Shown: positions 7,411 to 15,506 of the stretch, piece by piece | Layout of the letters: each line of letters opens with the position of its first letter | Numbering within the stretch: position 1 is the first letter of the stretch | From: Anaerovibrio lipolyticus DSM 3074 | GTDB lineage: Bacteria > Bacillota > Negativicutes > Selenomonadales > Selenomonadaceae | Reading direction: 5' to 3' | DNA length: 37,974 bases | NCBI RefSeq assembly: GCF_900141865.1 | Contig: NZ_FQYW01000025.1 | Coordinates: 1-37,974, forward strand | The notes under the pieces: generated by a model | The model's input: only the letters and a program-made list of their open reading frames with translations | Told to the model about the DNA's origin: nothing | Database searches by the model: none | Made by a program: the position numbers and the translations under genes

Positions 7411-8231
7411 TTATCAGCACCTCCTGCAATCTGAATAACCTCGTTGTATGCAGTTGCATAATCTGTTTCGCTTTCATTGTAGAAGAGGCCGATAGGGAAT
7501 TTTTCCTCAGTCTTCTTATCATCTGGCAGTTTGTCCCAAGCTGCCTTCATAACAGCATTGTCACGCATCCACATCATCATCTTGGCAGGGTCAGCCATCT
7601 TGTTTTTACGTCCGAAGGAAGTTGGGCACTGGCAGATGGCCTCTACAAAGGAGAAGCCCTTGTTGTCGATACCACCGGCAATCATGTCAGTAAGGTGCTG
7701 AACATGGAAGGCTGTGGAGCGGGCTACATAGGTTGCACCAGCAGCCTCAGCCAGACGGCAGGCATCAAAGTTTCTGTCAATAGCACCATAAGGAGCTGTG
7801 GTGGCCTTCTTGTGGGTAGGAGTCATAGGAGAAGCCTGACCACCAGTCATACCATAGATACTGTTGTTAAAGAGTACCACAGTAAGATCAACATTACGAC
7901 GGCAGCCGTGAATGAAGTGATTGCCACCAATTGCAGTGCAGTCACCATCACCGGTTATGACGATAACATTAAGCTCAGGATTTGCCAGCTTAATACCAGT
8001 GGCAAAAGGAATAGCACGGCCATGAGCTGTATGGAGAGTGTCAAAATCCATATAGCCGGAAGCTCTGGAGGAGCAGCCGATACCGGAAACTATAACTGTT
8101 TTATCCTGGTCCAGACCCTTCTTTTCAATGGCCTGAACAATAGCCTTCATAACGATACCGTTACCACAGCCTGGACACCAGAGGTGTGGCAGGCGATTCT
8201 GACGAAAATATTTTTCAAAAGATCTTTCCAT
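7407..8231 (-). CDS. korB: 2-oxoacid:ferredoxin oxidoreductase, beta (TPP-binding) subunit
   Basis: The 274-aa subunit holding thiamine diphosphate and an iron-sulfur cluster. Near the N-terminus WCPGCGNG gives Cys19 and Cys22 of the cluster. VITGDGDCTAIGGNH (near residues 92-106) with the downstream NNSIYGMTGGQASPMTP is the GDG-x-NN thiamine diphosphate/Mg site and the activating loop seen in beta subunits. A further cysteine, in EAICQCPTSFG near residue 200, completes the usual ligand set. Start and stop overlap the neighbouring subunit genes (A of the korB start codon and korA stop at 8231; ATGA at 7407-7410), so the four proteins are probably made in equal amounts. It oxidatively decarboxylates a 2-oxoacid to acyl-CoA with ferredoxin as acceptor, or runs in reverse for CO2 fixation. 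Confidence 0.94.
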   Translation of the reverse strand: MERSFEKYFRQNRLPHLWCPGCGNGIVMKAIVQAIEKKGLDQDKTVIVSGIGCSSRASGYMDFDTLHTAHGRAIPFATGIKLANPELNVIVITGDGDCTAIGGNHFIHGCRRNVDLTVVLFNNSIYGMTGGQASPMTPTHKKATTAPYGAIDRNFDACRLAEAAGATYVARSTAFHVQHLTDMIAGGIDNKGFSFVEAICQCPTSFGRKNKMADPAKMMMWMRDNAVMKAAWDKLPDDKKTEEKFPIGLFYNESETDYATAYNEVIQIAGGADK

Positions 8232-9379
8232 TATGCCTTACCTCCTGCTACAAGCTCATCAATACCAGCTTCGATCTCTGCTGGCTCAAAAATAGTCATG
8301 TCATATTTTGCACAGAGCTCTACAGGGCACTTGCCGGCAACAACACGTTCAACTTCGCCTACAAGCTGGCCATAATTCAGCTCGGCCACAAGTATACCCT
8401 TAACCTTTTCAGCTATCTTCTTAATAGCCTTGTCAGCAAATGGCCAGATGGTAATAAGACGCACCATACCTACCTTGATTCCCTTCTTGCGGGCATTGGC
8501 AACAGCTTCATAAGCCGTACGGGCAGTGCCACCAAAGGCAACTACTGCATATTCAGCATCATCCATGAAATATTCCTCTACATGGGTGATTTCATCCCGG
8601 GCAATGTCGATTTTTTCGTGGAGACGCTTGGTTACCTCACGAGTAATCTTTGGGCTGCCGATAGGGAAACCAGTATCATCATGAATCAGGCCGGTAACAT
8701 GAATGTGATAGCCTTCACCGAAGTTGGCGGTGTTAGGAACCAGATCCTTGTCAGGAGTAAATGGCTCGTAGCCTTCTGCTCTGGAGCAGGTAGGCTTACG
8801 GCGTGGATATATTTCGATGGCTGATGCCTCAGGAAGCTCCACCTTTTCCCGCAAGTGGCCAACGATTTCATCCATCAGGAGAATAACAGGAGTGCGGAAA
8901 CGTTCGGAATAATTAACGGCCATAACAGCAGTATCAAATGCCTCACGCACACTCCATGGTGAAAGGGCAATCATTGGATGGTCGCCATGGGTACCCCAGC
9001 GGGCTTGCATTACATCACCCTGGGAAGGGGCTGTAGGCTGACCAGTGGATGGACCCACACGCTGAACATTTACAATAACAACTGGAATTTCAGCAGCAGC
9101 AGCATAGCCGATAAGCTCCTGCTTCAGGGAAATACCAGGACCGGAGGATGCCGTAACAGCTTTTTTTCCAGCCAAGGATGCGCCTAAGACAACACCCATA
9201 CTGGCAATTTCGTCCTCCATCTGAACAAACTTACCACCAACAGTTGGCAGCAGCTTTGCCATACCTTCTGCAACCTCTGTAGAAGGTGTAATAGGGTAAC
9301 CGCCAAAGAAGCGTACGCCTGCCGCTAACGCGCCCTCTACACAGGCCTCATTACCTTGCATCAATCTCGCTTTACTCAT
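8231..9379 (-). CDS. korA: 2-oxoacid:ferredoxin oxidoreductase, alpha subunit
   Basis: A 382-aa pyrimidine-binding subunit. GGYPITPSTEVAEG (near residues 26-39) is the signature of KorA/PorA-type alpha subunits. EDEIASMGVVLGASLAGKKA and TASSGPGISLKQE (near 56-88) form the conserved pyrimidine-binding region, and RVGPSTGQPTAPSQGD follows near 106. The transketolase C-terminal-like domain occupies about 255-370, with YAVVAFGGTARTAYEAV and a KGILVAELNYGQL strand. The start overlaps the korD stop (ATGA, 9376-9379). It is the second gene of the kor operon. Confidence 0.94.
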   Translation of the reverse strand: MSKARLMQGNEACVEGALAAGVRFFGGYPITPSTEVAEGMAKLLPTVGGKFVQMEDEIASMGVVLGASLAGKKAVTASSGPGISLKQELIGYAAAAEIPVVIVNVQRVGPSTGQPTAPSQGDVMQARWGTHGDHPMIALSPWSVREAFDTAVMAVNYSERFRTPVILLMDEIVGHLREKVELPEASAIEIYPRRKPTCSRAEGYEPFTPDKDLVPNTANFGEGYHIHVTGLIHDDTGFPIGSPKITREVTKRLHEKIDIARDEITHVEEYFMDDAEYAVVAFGGTARTAYEAVANARKKGIKVGMVRLITIWPFADKAIKKIAEKVKGILVAELNYGQLVGEVERVVAGKCPVELCAKYDMTIFEPAEIEAGIDELVAGGKA

Positions 9380-9576
9380 GCCTTCACCTTCTTATCTACA
9401 AAAATTGCATAATCTGGACAACGAAGTTCGCACTGGCCACAGGCAATGCAGGCATCGGCATTAACTACCATTACCTTTCCCAGCTCGTCCACGGCAAGAA
9501 CCTGCTTTGGGCAAAATGCCACGCAGATACCACACCCCTTGCACCGCGGCAGCTTGATAGTAATTTCGGAATTCAT
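9376..9576 (-). CDS. korD: 2-oxoacid:ferredoxin oxidoreductase, delta (2[4Fe-4S] ferredoxin) subunit
   Basis: A 66-aa ferredoxin-like subunit with two complete CxxCxxCxxxCP motifs: Cys12/15/18/22 and Cys43/46/49/53. These bind two [4Fe-4S] clusters that pass electrons from the beta subunit to free ferredoxin. It is the first gene of the operon, with a strong GGAGGGGAG ribosome site before ATG at 9576. A separate delta subunit placed first is a common arrangement for KorDABC. Confidence 0.93.
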   Translation of the reverse strand: MNSEITIKLPRCKGCGICVAFCPKQVLAVDELGKVMVVNADACIACGQCELRCPDYAIFVDKKVKA

Positions 9577-9651
9577 TTTCTCCCCTCCAATTACTCAAAT
9601 AATACACATGGCATTCTTTTAGAAAAAATCTAATGATGCACTCTTAATTAG

Positions 9652-9672
9652 ATTATATCAGAATTTTGTCAA
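9652..9672 (-). promoter_or_regulatory. Probable kor operon promoter region
   Basis: On the minus strand, TATAAT lies at 9657-9652 and TTGACA at 9672-9667. These two are only 9 bases apart, so they cannot serve the same promoter. Either TATAAT is used with a weak -35 or TTGACA with a poor -10. The AT-rich stretch 9577-9892 otherwise holds only the divergent pheA control region. Confidence 0.4.
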
Positions 9673-9792
9673 TATTTAATAAATTTATCAAACATTTTTG
9701 ACAGTATACAAAAATAAAATACTATCTATACCAAAATGTTATAGTTCACTATAGCAATATGAAAAACATCTGTCAATATATGTAGTCTGGAG

Positions 9793-9832
9793 TTGTAACA
9801 ATATTGCCAATTATTGCTACAAAATATATAAT
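9793..9832 (+). promoter_or_regulatory. pheA promoter with an inverted repeat around the -35 box
   Basis: TTGCCA (9804-9809), 17-nt spacer and TATAAT (9827-9832). The -35 box sits in the centre of an inverted repeat: TTGTAACAATA (9793-9803) and TATTGCTACAA (9812-9822), 10 of 11 arm positions complementary. A repressor bound there would block RNA polymerase. A second imperfect repeat (TATAG/CTATA) lies upstream near 9739-9755. Confidence 0.6.
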
Positions 9833-9892
9833 ATCCTTACATTATTACAATATTTTGAGTATTAATATTTGGCAGGGACAGGTGGTTTGTTA

Positions 9893-10750
9893 GTGGAAAC
9901 TTTAGGGTATTTGGGTCCTGTGGGAACCCACAGCGAAGCAGCAGCATTATATTTGAACGATCAGCTTACAGAAAGGTGTAAGCTGGTGCCTCTTGCCAAT
10001 ATTTATGCGGCTATTCATGCAGTGGAAACAGGGGCTGTGGACACCTGCCTGGTTCCAGTAGAAAACTCCATAGAGGGCTCCATTAATATTACTCTGGATA
10101 CCCTTGCCAACAGTGATGGACTTAAGGTTATCCGGGAGCTTATTTGGGGGGTTCATAATCATCTCATGGCAAAGAGCAAGGAAACCGTGGTTACCAAGAT
10201 TCTTTCCCATGCCCAGCCTTTGGCCCAATGTAGAGAATATCTGATGAATAATTATCCCCATGCTGAGCAGGACGCAGTAGTCAGTTCTGCTGCCGCTGCC
10301 ACCCAGGTGGGAGAAATGCCAGAAGATAGCGGCTGGGCGGCTATCTGTACTGAAAGGGCTGGAGAAATGAATGGTCTTGTGGCTCTTGACCACAATATTG
10401 AGGATCATCACAATAATTCCACCCGGTTTTATCAGCTTGCCCGCAGTGATTATAAGGTGGAGCTTCCAGAGGAAAAAACTCTTATTATCTGTCAGATTGA
10501 TGGTAAGGATGCGGGGCGTCTTTGCGAGGTGCTTTTGGAGATGGCCACCAGGGATGTGAATATGACCCGTATTGAATCACGACCTGCAAGAACAGGGCTA
10601 GGGGAGTATATTTTCTTCTTTGATGTGGATGTACCCAAAAGAATAGTAAATCTCGATGCGGCTATGCACGGAATCCGCCGCAAGAGTGTGTGGTTAAAAA
10701 ATCCGGGGCGTTTTCCTGTTATTCGTGCCGACAACAAAAAAGAGGTGTGA
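9893..10750 (+). CDS. pheA: Prephenate dehydratase
   Basis: Converts prephenate to phenylpyruvate in phenylalanine synthesis. The catalytic domain covers about residues 1-180: the opening GYLGPVGTHSEAAA, then VPVENSIEGSINITLDTL near 55-72, and NNSTRFYQLAR near 170, carrying the catalytic Thr-Arg-Phe. A C-terminal ACT domain (about 190-265) includes IESRPARTGLGEYIFF, whose ESRP motif binds phenylalanine for feedback inhibition. It is a monofunctional enzyme with no chorismate mutase domain. The frame is open from a TTG at 9869; I prefer GTG at 9893 (285 aa) because AGGTGG sits 7 nt before it and the protein then begins at the family's normal point. Followed closely by aroF. Confidence 0.93.
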   Translation: METLGYLGPVGTHSEAAALYLNDQLTERCKLVPLANIYAAIHAVETGAVDTCLVPVENSIEGSINITLDTLANSDGLKVIRELIWGVHNHLMAKSKETVVTKILSHAQPLAQCREYLMNNYPHAEQDAVVSSAAAATQVGEMPEDSGWAAICTERAGEMNGLVALDHNIEDHHNNSTRFYQLARSDYKVELPEEKTLIICQIDGKDAGRLCEVLLEMATRDVNMTRIESRPARTGLGEYIFFFDVDVPKRIVNLDAAMHGIRRKSVWLKNPGRFPVIRADNKKEV

Positions 10751-10753
10751 TGT

Positions 10754-10794
10754 ATATTTTGCCTTTGGCAAAATATGAATAATAGCGTTATAAT
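10754..10794 (+). promoter_or_regulatory. Hairpin-promoter element upstream of aroF
   Basis: A perfect 10-bp inverted repeat, ATATTTTGCC (10754-10763) and GGCAAAATAT (10767-10776) with TTT loop, is followed directly by GAATAATAGCGTTATAAT. TATAAT is at 10789-10794, about 32 bases before the aroF start. TTGGCA, 18 bases upstream of it in the hairpin's right arm, could be the -35. It is a member of the same family as 3180-3219, 20848-20890 and 20933-20971. Confidence 0.65.
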
Positions 10795-10825
10795 ATCAAG
10801 AAAGAGTATTTTTACGAGGTATTTA

Positions 10826-11860
10826 ATGGTTATTATTATGCGGGCTGGTGCTGCTGAGAGCAGCATTCAGGAGGTTATAAGGGCAATTGAATACAACGGT
10901 CTCTCCGGTAAGGTCATGGAGGGAGAGTTTCAGACAATTATAGGCGTTATAGGTGACCGGGAAAAGATGTGCTGTCTTAATGTGGAGTCACTTGAGGGTG
11001 TAGAAAAAGCAGTGAGTATTTCTAAGAGTTACAAGTTGGTTAGTCGTGAATATCATCCCCAGCCTACGGTGATTGATATAGGTGGAATTAAAATCGGTGA
11101 TGGCAATTTGGTGGCTATAGCTGGTCCATGTGCAGTGGAATCCAAGGAACAGATAATGCAGGCTGCTGATATAGTAAAGTCAGGAGGTGCCCAGTTCCTA
11201 AGGGGGGGCGCTTACAAGCCAAGAACCTCACCTTATTCATTCCAAGGCTTGGAGGAGCTGGGATTGAAATATTTGGCAGAGGCCGGTGAGCGCACCGGAC
11301 TAAAAATAGTTTCAGAGGTAACTGAGGTCGAAAATGTAAATAAGGTTGCCGAGTACGTGGATGTACTCCAGATTGGTGCGAGAAATATGCAGAATTTCCG
11401 ACTTCTCAAGGAAGTGGGGCGCCAAAATAAACCGGTCCTTTTGAAGCGTGGTATATCAGCTACCATAGATGAGTGGCTCAACGCTGCCGAGTATATTATG
11501 AGTGAGGGCAATGAACGGATTATTTTGTGTGAGCGTGGTATCAGAAGCTACGAGGAATATACCCGTAATACTTTGGATTTAAGTGCTGTGGCGGCGGTTA
11601 AGCATTTGTCCCATTTACCAATTATTGTTGATCCAAGCCATGGAACTGGCAAGTGGCGTATGGTAAAGCCAATGGCTTTTGCTGCTGTGGCCGCAGGAGC
11701 TGATGGCCTCATGATGGAAATGCACCCTGATCCGGCGAAGGCCCTTTCCGATGGACCACAGTCCTTAACCCCTGAGCACTACAGGGATATAATGGACGGT
11801 GTCAGCCGCCTGGCTGCATTTTTGCAGGAATCTGGTTTGGCGATACGTGATATTGGATAA
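10826..11860 (+). CDS. aroF: 3-deoxy-7-phosphoheptulonate (DAHP) synthase
   Basis: First enzyme of the shikimate pathway, condensing phosphoenolpyruvate and erythrose 4-phosphate. The 344-aa form is the Thermotoga/Bacillus type with an N-terminal ferredoxin-like regulatory domain (about 1-70, [21 protein letters not shown] opening minus its first residues) and a catalytic barrel (about 85-340). Visible motifs are AGPCAVES near 97, [17 protein letters not shown] near 125 and [13 protein letters not shown] near 265, which supply substrate and metal residues. An in-frame ATG at 10775 lies inside the hairpin-promoter element and has no ribosome site. ATG at 10826 has GAGGT and gives the usual N-terminus. 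It is downstream of pheA but has its own promoter. Confidence 0.95.
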   Translation: MVIIMRAGAAESSIQEVIRAIEYNGLSGKVMEGEFQTIIGVIGDREKMCCLNVESLEGVEKAVSISKSYKLVSREYHPQPTVIDIGGIKIGDGNLVAIAGPCAVESKEQIMQAADIVKSGGAQFLRGGAYKPRTSPYSFQGLEELGLKYLAEAGERTGLKIVSEVTEVENVNKVAEYVDVLQIGARNMQNFRLLKEVGRQNKPVLLKRGISATIDEWLNAAEYIMSEGNERIILCERGIRSYEEYTRNTLDLSAVAAVKHLSHLPIIVDPSHGTGKWRMVKPMAFAAVAAGADGLMMEMHPDPAKALSDGPQSLTPEHYRDIMDGVSRLAAFLQESGLAIRDIG

Positions 11861-11915
11861 TTGTAGATTTTAGACCTGTTTGTAAAAGCATCTTTAAATA
11901 GGACGGGAATGTAAT

Positions 11916-13565
11916 ATGAGCGAAGACAATGTAAAAGACAAAGAAACTAATAGTGGATTGGCTGAGAATGATATGGAACGCACAGTTATTGAGCGGGCTA
12001 TCCATGATAATGTAGATTTTATCGGTTACATTGATGTTAAGTCCGGGAAAATACGGATATTAAGGCATAATGATACTTTTTTCAACGATGATATGGAGCT
12101 GGTTTCTGATTACGATGAAGCCATAGCTCACCTCATCAATGAGCATATGCTGGATGAAGACAAGAGTATTTGCCATAAAATGCTGCAGCTTGCCAATATT
12201 GTGGATACTGTAAATATGTTTGGTGAATTTACAGGTACCTTCAAGTTATTCCATGAGAATGGCAGGGCTCTGCATTATAAAAAGTTTACCCTTCGCTATC
12301 TGGATAAGAAGGCAAAGGATGTTTTAATTGCTGTACAGACGGATATTACGGAAATTACCACTGAGAACCGCCAGATGCAGGATGCCATGCGTGGTGCCCT
12401 TAAGCATGCTGAGAGTATCAGTAGGGCAAAATCTCAATTGCTGTTCCATATGAGTAAGGAAATCAAGACACCACTGAATACCATTGTCAGTATGACCGAG
12501 CTGGGCAAGGGACGCTCTGAGCAAAAGGAATATGTAAATTATTGTCTTGATAAAATAGAGGCGTCATCTAAGGTCGTACTGGATATGATTGAAAATGTAA
12601 GGGCTCTTTCCCATGTGGAAAACAATGATATCCAGCTCAACAATGATGTGGTGCTGTTTCAGCCATTTATTGAAACTGTGGCAGGCAAGGCTAAGGCTGA
12701 TGCCTATGCAAAGAAGATAAATTTCCAGCTGGAGGTAGACCCTAATGTGGCCAAGTGCTTCCGTTTTGATGCAGACAGAATGCGTCAGGTTCTAAAAAAT
12801 ATTCTCAATAATGCCATTAAATTTACAAAGCGTTTTGGCACGATAACTTTAATCGTCAAATGTATGGCCGAGAAGTACGGCAGACAGTCGCTGGAAATTT
12901 CCATAAAGGATACCGGTATTGGTATTGAGGACAGCTTTAAGCCAAGGGTATTTGAAGCATTTTCCCAGGAGTCGGAGGACAATGTTTATGGTGGTTCTGG
13001 CCTTGGACTGGCTATCTGCAACCATATCATTAAGAAAATGGGCGGCATTATCGATTTTGACAGCACCAAGGGCGTTGGCTCCACATTTAGGATCAACGTG
13101 GATTTGGATGTGGCAACCTCTACCTATCAGCTAAAGGATGATGAGGAAGATATTTGTCGCGGATGCAGAGTTCTATTGGCTGAGGATAATGAGATTAACC
13201 TGGAAATCTGCCAGCAGCTTTTGGTGGCAAGGGGGATGGATGTGGACGTGGCTGAAAATGGCCAGGAGGCGCTTAGCTTGTATATGTCCAATGCACCAGG
13301 AACCTATGATTTAATTTTTATGGATGTAAGAATGCCTTATATGGACGGACTTACAGCTACCAAGAAGATAAGGAGCTCAGGAAAGTCTGACAGCAAGACT
13401 GTACCAATTCTGGCCCTTACGGCCAATGCCCGGGATGAAGATATTAGCCAATCCTTTGAAGCTGGAATGAACGCGCATTTAACAAAGCCGATTAATGTGG
13501 AAGATCTGTATAGATGTATTGAAAAGGCCCTGCGGGGAGAACTGGCCCGACACACTGGGAATTAA
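11916..13565 (+). CDS. Hybrid sensor histidine kinase/response regulator lacking the phospho-accepting histidine
   Basis: A 549-aa soluble hybrid two-component protein. Residues about 25-145 form a PAS-like sensor region without membrane segments. The dimerisation domain is at about 165-230: where kinases have SHEIRTPLN this protein reads SKEIKTPLN, so the phospho-accepting histidine is lysine 181 (codon AAG, 12456-12458). The ATPase domain (about 265-390) keeps its N box (NNAIKF), DTGIGI and GGSGLGLAI. The receiver domain (about 405-540) keeps EDN, the phospho-acceptor Asp470 in FMDVRMP, and the conserved Lys in LTKP. It may act with another kinase as a pseudokinase, or control the receiver without autophosphorylation. 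It has no output domain. It follows aroF by about 55 bases and is ended by a terminator shared with the convergent clpX-like gene. Confidence 0.85.
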   Translation: MSEDNVKDKETNSGLAENDMERTVIERAIHDNVDFIGYIDVKSGKIRILRHNDTFFNDDMELVSDYDEAIAHLINEHMLDEDKSICHKMLQLANIVDTVNMFGEFTGTFKLFHENGRALHYKKFTLRYLDKKAKDVLIAVQTDITEITTENRQMQDAMRGALKHAESISRAKSQLLFHMSKEIKTPLNTIVSMTELGKGRSEQKEYVNYCLDKIEASSKVVLDMIENVRALSHVENNDIQLNNDVVLFQPFIETVAGKAKADAYAKKINFQLEVDPNVAKCFRFDADRMRQVLKNILNNAIKFTKRFGTITLIVKCMAEKYGRQSLEISIKDTGIGIEDSFKPRVFEAFSQESEDNVYGGSGLGLAICNHIIKKMGGIIDFDSTKGVGSTFRINVDLDVATSTYQLKDDEEDICRGCRVLLAEDNEINLEICQQLLVARGMDVDVAENGQEALSLYMSNAPGTYDLIFMDVRMPYMDGLTATKKIRSSGKSDSKTVPILALTANARDEDISQSFEAGMNAHLTKPINVEDLYRCIEKALRGELARHTGN

Positions 13566-13583
13566 AATTTCAGAAACAAAAAA

Positions 13584-13634
13584 AGAAGTTCAGCCATTCA
13601 CCATAGTATCAGGTGGTAGCTGAGCTTCTTTTTG
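13584..13634. terminator. Bidirectional terminator between the hybrid kinase and the clpX-like gene
   Basis: AGAAGTTCAGC (13584-13594) pairs with GCTGAGCTTCT (13619-13629) with one G-U. An inner CACC/GGTG stem is present, with A-rich and T-rich flanks on either side. Confidence 0.8.
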
Positions 13635-13640
13635 TTAACA

Positions 13641-14927
13641 TCAGATTTTTTCTATTGTAGGTTCTGCACCGTTGTTGATGCAGTCTGCAGTGATGGTTAC
13701 CCTGCGTGTATCATCAGAGCGTGGAATGTCAAACATTACATCCAGCATTGTGTCTTCGATAATTCCCTTCAGGGAACGGGCACCGGTTTTTCTTTCAATA
13801 GCCTTTTTGGCCACAGCTCTGAGGGCTTCCTCATCAAATTCCAGCTGCACGTTGTCCATTTCCATCAGCTTCTGGTATTGTTTTACTGGAGCATTTTTTG
13901 GCTCGGTGAGGATTCTCAAGAGGGCATCCTCATCAAGATTTTCCAGAGTACAGATTATTGGAAGGCGGCCGATAATTTCCGGGATAATGCCGAATTTCAT
14001 CAAATCCTCAGGGGTAGTCTGGTGAATCAGCTCATCAAATTTTGGCTTGTCATTTTTCCCCTCAATCTTGGAGCCAAAGCCCATATTGGCATCGTTTTTC
14101 CTGAGGCGCTTGGCGATAATCTTGTCGATACCTACGAAGGCACCCCCTACAATGAAGAGAATGTTTTTGGTGTCCACCTTGATGGTTGGGGCCTCAGGAT
14201 GTTTGCGCTGACCTCTGGCGGTAAATTCCACCACATTGCCCTCCAGCATCTTCAGTAAAGCCTGCTGTACACCTTCATGTCCAGGGTCAGCAGTAATTGT
14301 ATTATTTTCACCTGATTTTCTGGCAATTTTGTCAAATTCATCAAGATAGATAATACCATGCTCACAACGGCTGATATCCTTGTCGGCAGCGTAGTAGAGG
14401 TTGCGTACAGCCACTTCCACGTCGGCACCTACGAAGCCTGCTTCCGTAAGGCTGGAGGCATCTGTAACGGCAAATGGAATATCCAGCATTCTGGCCAGAT
14501 GGGAAAGAAGTGCAGTTTTACCGCAGCCGGAAGGTCCAAGAATAATAACATTGGACTTCTCAATTTCGTCACCATCGTCCTCAGGATGCTGAAAGCCGTA
14601 TTTCATACGTTTATAATGATTATAAATTGCTACGGAAAGCACCTTCTTGGCCTGATCCTGATTGATTATGAACTGGTCAAGATATTCTTTTACCATGTGA
14701 GGCTTTATACGGTTAAGCTCATCGTTGATGGCCTTTTCAGTCTCAATATGTTGCTGGGCTTCCTCCACCTCTTTATGGTCCTCAATAAGATGATATATAT
14801 CTTTTATGCAGTTGGCACAAAGGGAAAAACCAGAACGGGGATCATAGATTGGCACATCGTACTGGGTTTTCGCCACAACCTTTCGCTTACAGAAGCTACA
14901 GGTAACTGTAGGGTCATTACTGTTCAT
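13641..14927 (-). CDS. clpX: ClpX-type AAA+ unfoldase, divergent
   Basis: A 428-aa ATPase that unfolds proteins, normally for ClpP. The N-terminal zinc domain has Cys10/13 and Cys37/40. The AAA+ module shows Walker A GPSGCGKT (131-138), Walker B IIYLDEFDK (192-200), arginine finger IIPEIIGRLP, and sensor 2 TGARSLKGII. Pore loops are GFVG (164-167; usual ClpX has GYVG) and RKH (241-243). The ClpP-docking loop is reduced to MGF (282-284; usual IGF or LGF). The zinc region and the stretch after Walker B differ from ordinary ClpX, and no clpP, tig or lon lies nearby, so this may be a second ClpX with its own substrates. Only a weak AAAGGT site precedes ATG at 14927. It is monocistronic and convergent with the hybrid kinase. 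Confidence 0.85.
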   Translation of the reverse strand: MNSNDPTVTCSFCKRKVVAKTQYDVPIYDPRSGFSLCANCIKDIYHLIEDHKEVEEAQQHIETEKAINDELNRIKPHMVKEYLDQFIINQDQAKKVLSVAIYNHYKRMKYGFQHPEDDGDEIEKSNVIILGPSGCGKTALLSHLARMLDIPFAVTDASSLTEAGFVGADVEVAVRNLYYAADKDISRCEHGIIYLDEFDKIARKSGENNTITADPGHEGVQQALLKMLEGNVVEFTARGQRKHPEAPTIKVDTKNILFIVGGAFVGIDKIIAKRLRKNDANMGFGSKIEGKNDKPKFDELIHQTTPEDLMKFGIIPEIIGRLPIICTLENLDEDALLRILTEPKNAPVKQYQKLMEMDNVQLEFDEEALRAVAKKAIERKTGARSLKGIIEDTMLDVMFDIPRSDDTRRVTITADCINNGAEPTIEKI

Positions 14928-15038
14928 AAGTGTTTACCTTTTACCTTTCTATATCTATTGTAATCTTTTCTCACAAAGTCTCTTACATATTATGGTAGAA
15001 AAGCAATTTTTTTTCAAGAAAATTTTCTGTGGAAAATG

Positions 15039-15067
15039 TTGCATGGGTATAGTCGGTGTGTTATAAT
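15039..15067 (+). promoter_or_regulatory. rpmE promoter
   Basis: TTGCAT (15039-15044), 17-nt spacer and TATAAT (15062-15067), giving a 5' leader of about 130 bases before rpmE. Confidence 0.65.
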
Positions 15068-15072
15068 ATCAC

Positions 15073-15203
15073 AAGTTAGGCGCAGTGCGTCTAAAAAGTT
15101 GATTTTTTCGGCTTTGCCCCTGTTTGGGAAGCATCGTCGGACCAAGTCTTCGCAGAGAGGACTTGTAATTCTCCCAATTATGGGGAAAAGCGAGGTGTAT
15201 AGA
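15073..15203 (+). promoter_or_regulatory. Structured rpmE leader, candidate L31 autoregulatory leader
   Basis: A long leader for a 65-aa gene. Hairpins visible are 15111-15132 (GCTT...AAGC with inner CCC/GGG) and 15143-15165 (CAAGTC with GACTTG), and a CCC/GGG pairing just before the ribosome site (15172-15185). Ribosomal protein L31 leaders are known in Firmicutes; whether this matches that model was not tested. Confidence 0.4.
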
Positions 15204-15401
15204 ATGAAGGCAGGTATTCATCCAGAATTCCACGAAGCAAAGGTTATTTGCGGTTGCGGCAACACCTTTACTACCGGCTCTACCAAGACTGAGCTGAGAG
15301 TTGATGTGTGCTCCAAGTGCCATCCTTTCTTCACTGGTCGTCAGCGCGATATCGCAGCTGGTGGTCGTATTGAGAAGTTCAACAAGCGTTACGCAAAGTA
15401 A
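15204..15401 (+). CDS. rpmE: 50S ribosomal protein L31
   Basis: A 65-aa ribosomal protein of the zinc-binding (C+) type. Cys16, Cys18, Cys36 and Cys39 form the metal site. [11 protein letters not shown] is the standard L31 start and [13 protein letters not shown] the standard end. The frame stays open upstream to 15036, but that part has no family resemblance. ATG at 15204 has GCGAGGTG in front. A hairpin follows the stop. Having the zinc form here may mean a zinc-free paralogue exists elsewhere. Confidence 0.96.
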   Translation: MKAGIHPEFHEAKVICGCGNTFTTGSTKTELRVDVCSKCHPFFTGRQRDIAAGGRIEKFNKRYAK

Positions 15402-15415
15402 TAACTCAATCATTA

Positions 15416-15448
15416 ATGAGCAGGGCAGAAATGCTCTGCTCATTTGTA
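15416..15448 (+). terminator. Hairpin after rpmE, probable weak terminator
   Basis: A 12-bp stem (15416-15427 with 15432-15443, one G-U) and GAAA loop, followed by TTGTAT instead of a pure T run. Some readthrough into the downstream genes is likely. Confidence 0.65.
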
Positions 15449-15506
15449 TATGCGGATTTTTTTGAAAGCAATCACCCTGTAGGGGTTAAATATATATGAG
15501 GTTTAT

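Noticed and set aside
9652-9672. TTGACA and TATAAT upstream of korD as one promoter
   Set aside because: They are only 9 bases apart, too close for a sigma-70-type promoter; only one of the two boxes can be in use with another partner.
10775-10825. Upstream in-frame ATG of aroF
   Set aside because: This ATG is part of the hairpin-promoter element and has no ribosome site; translation from it would require transcription from upstream of the -10.
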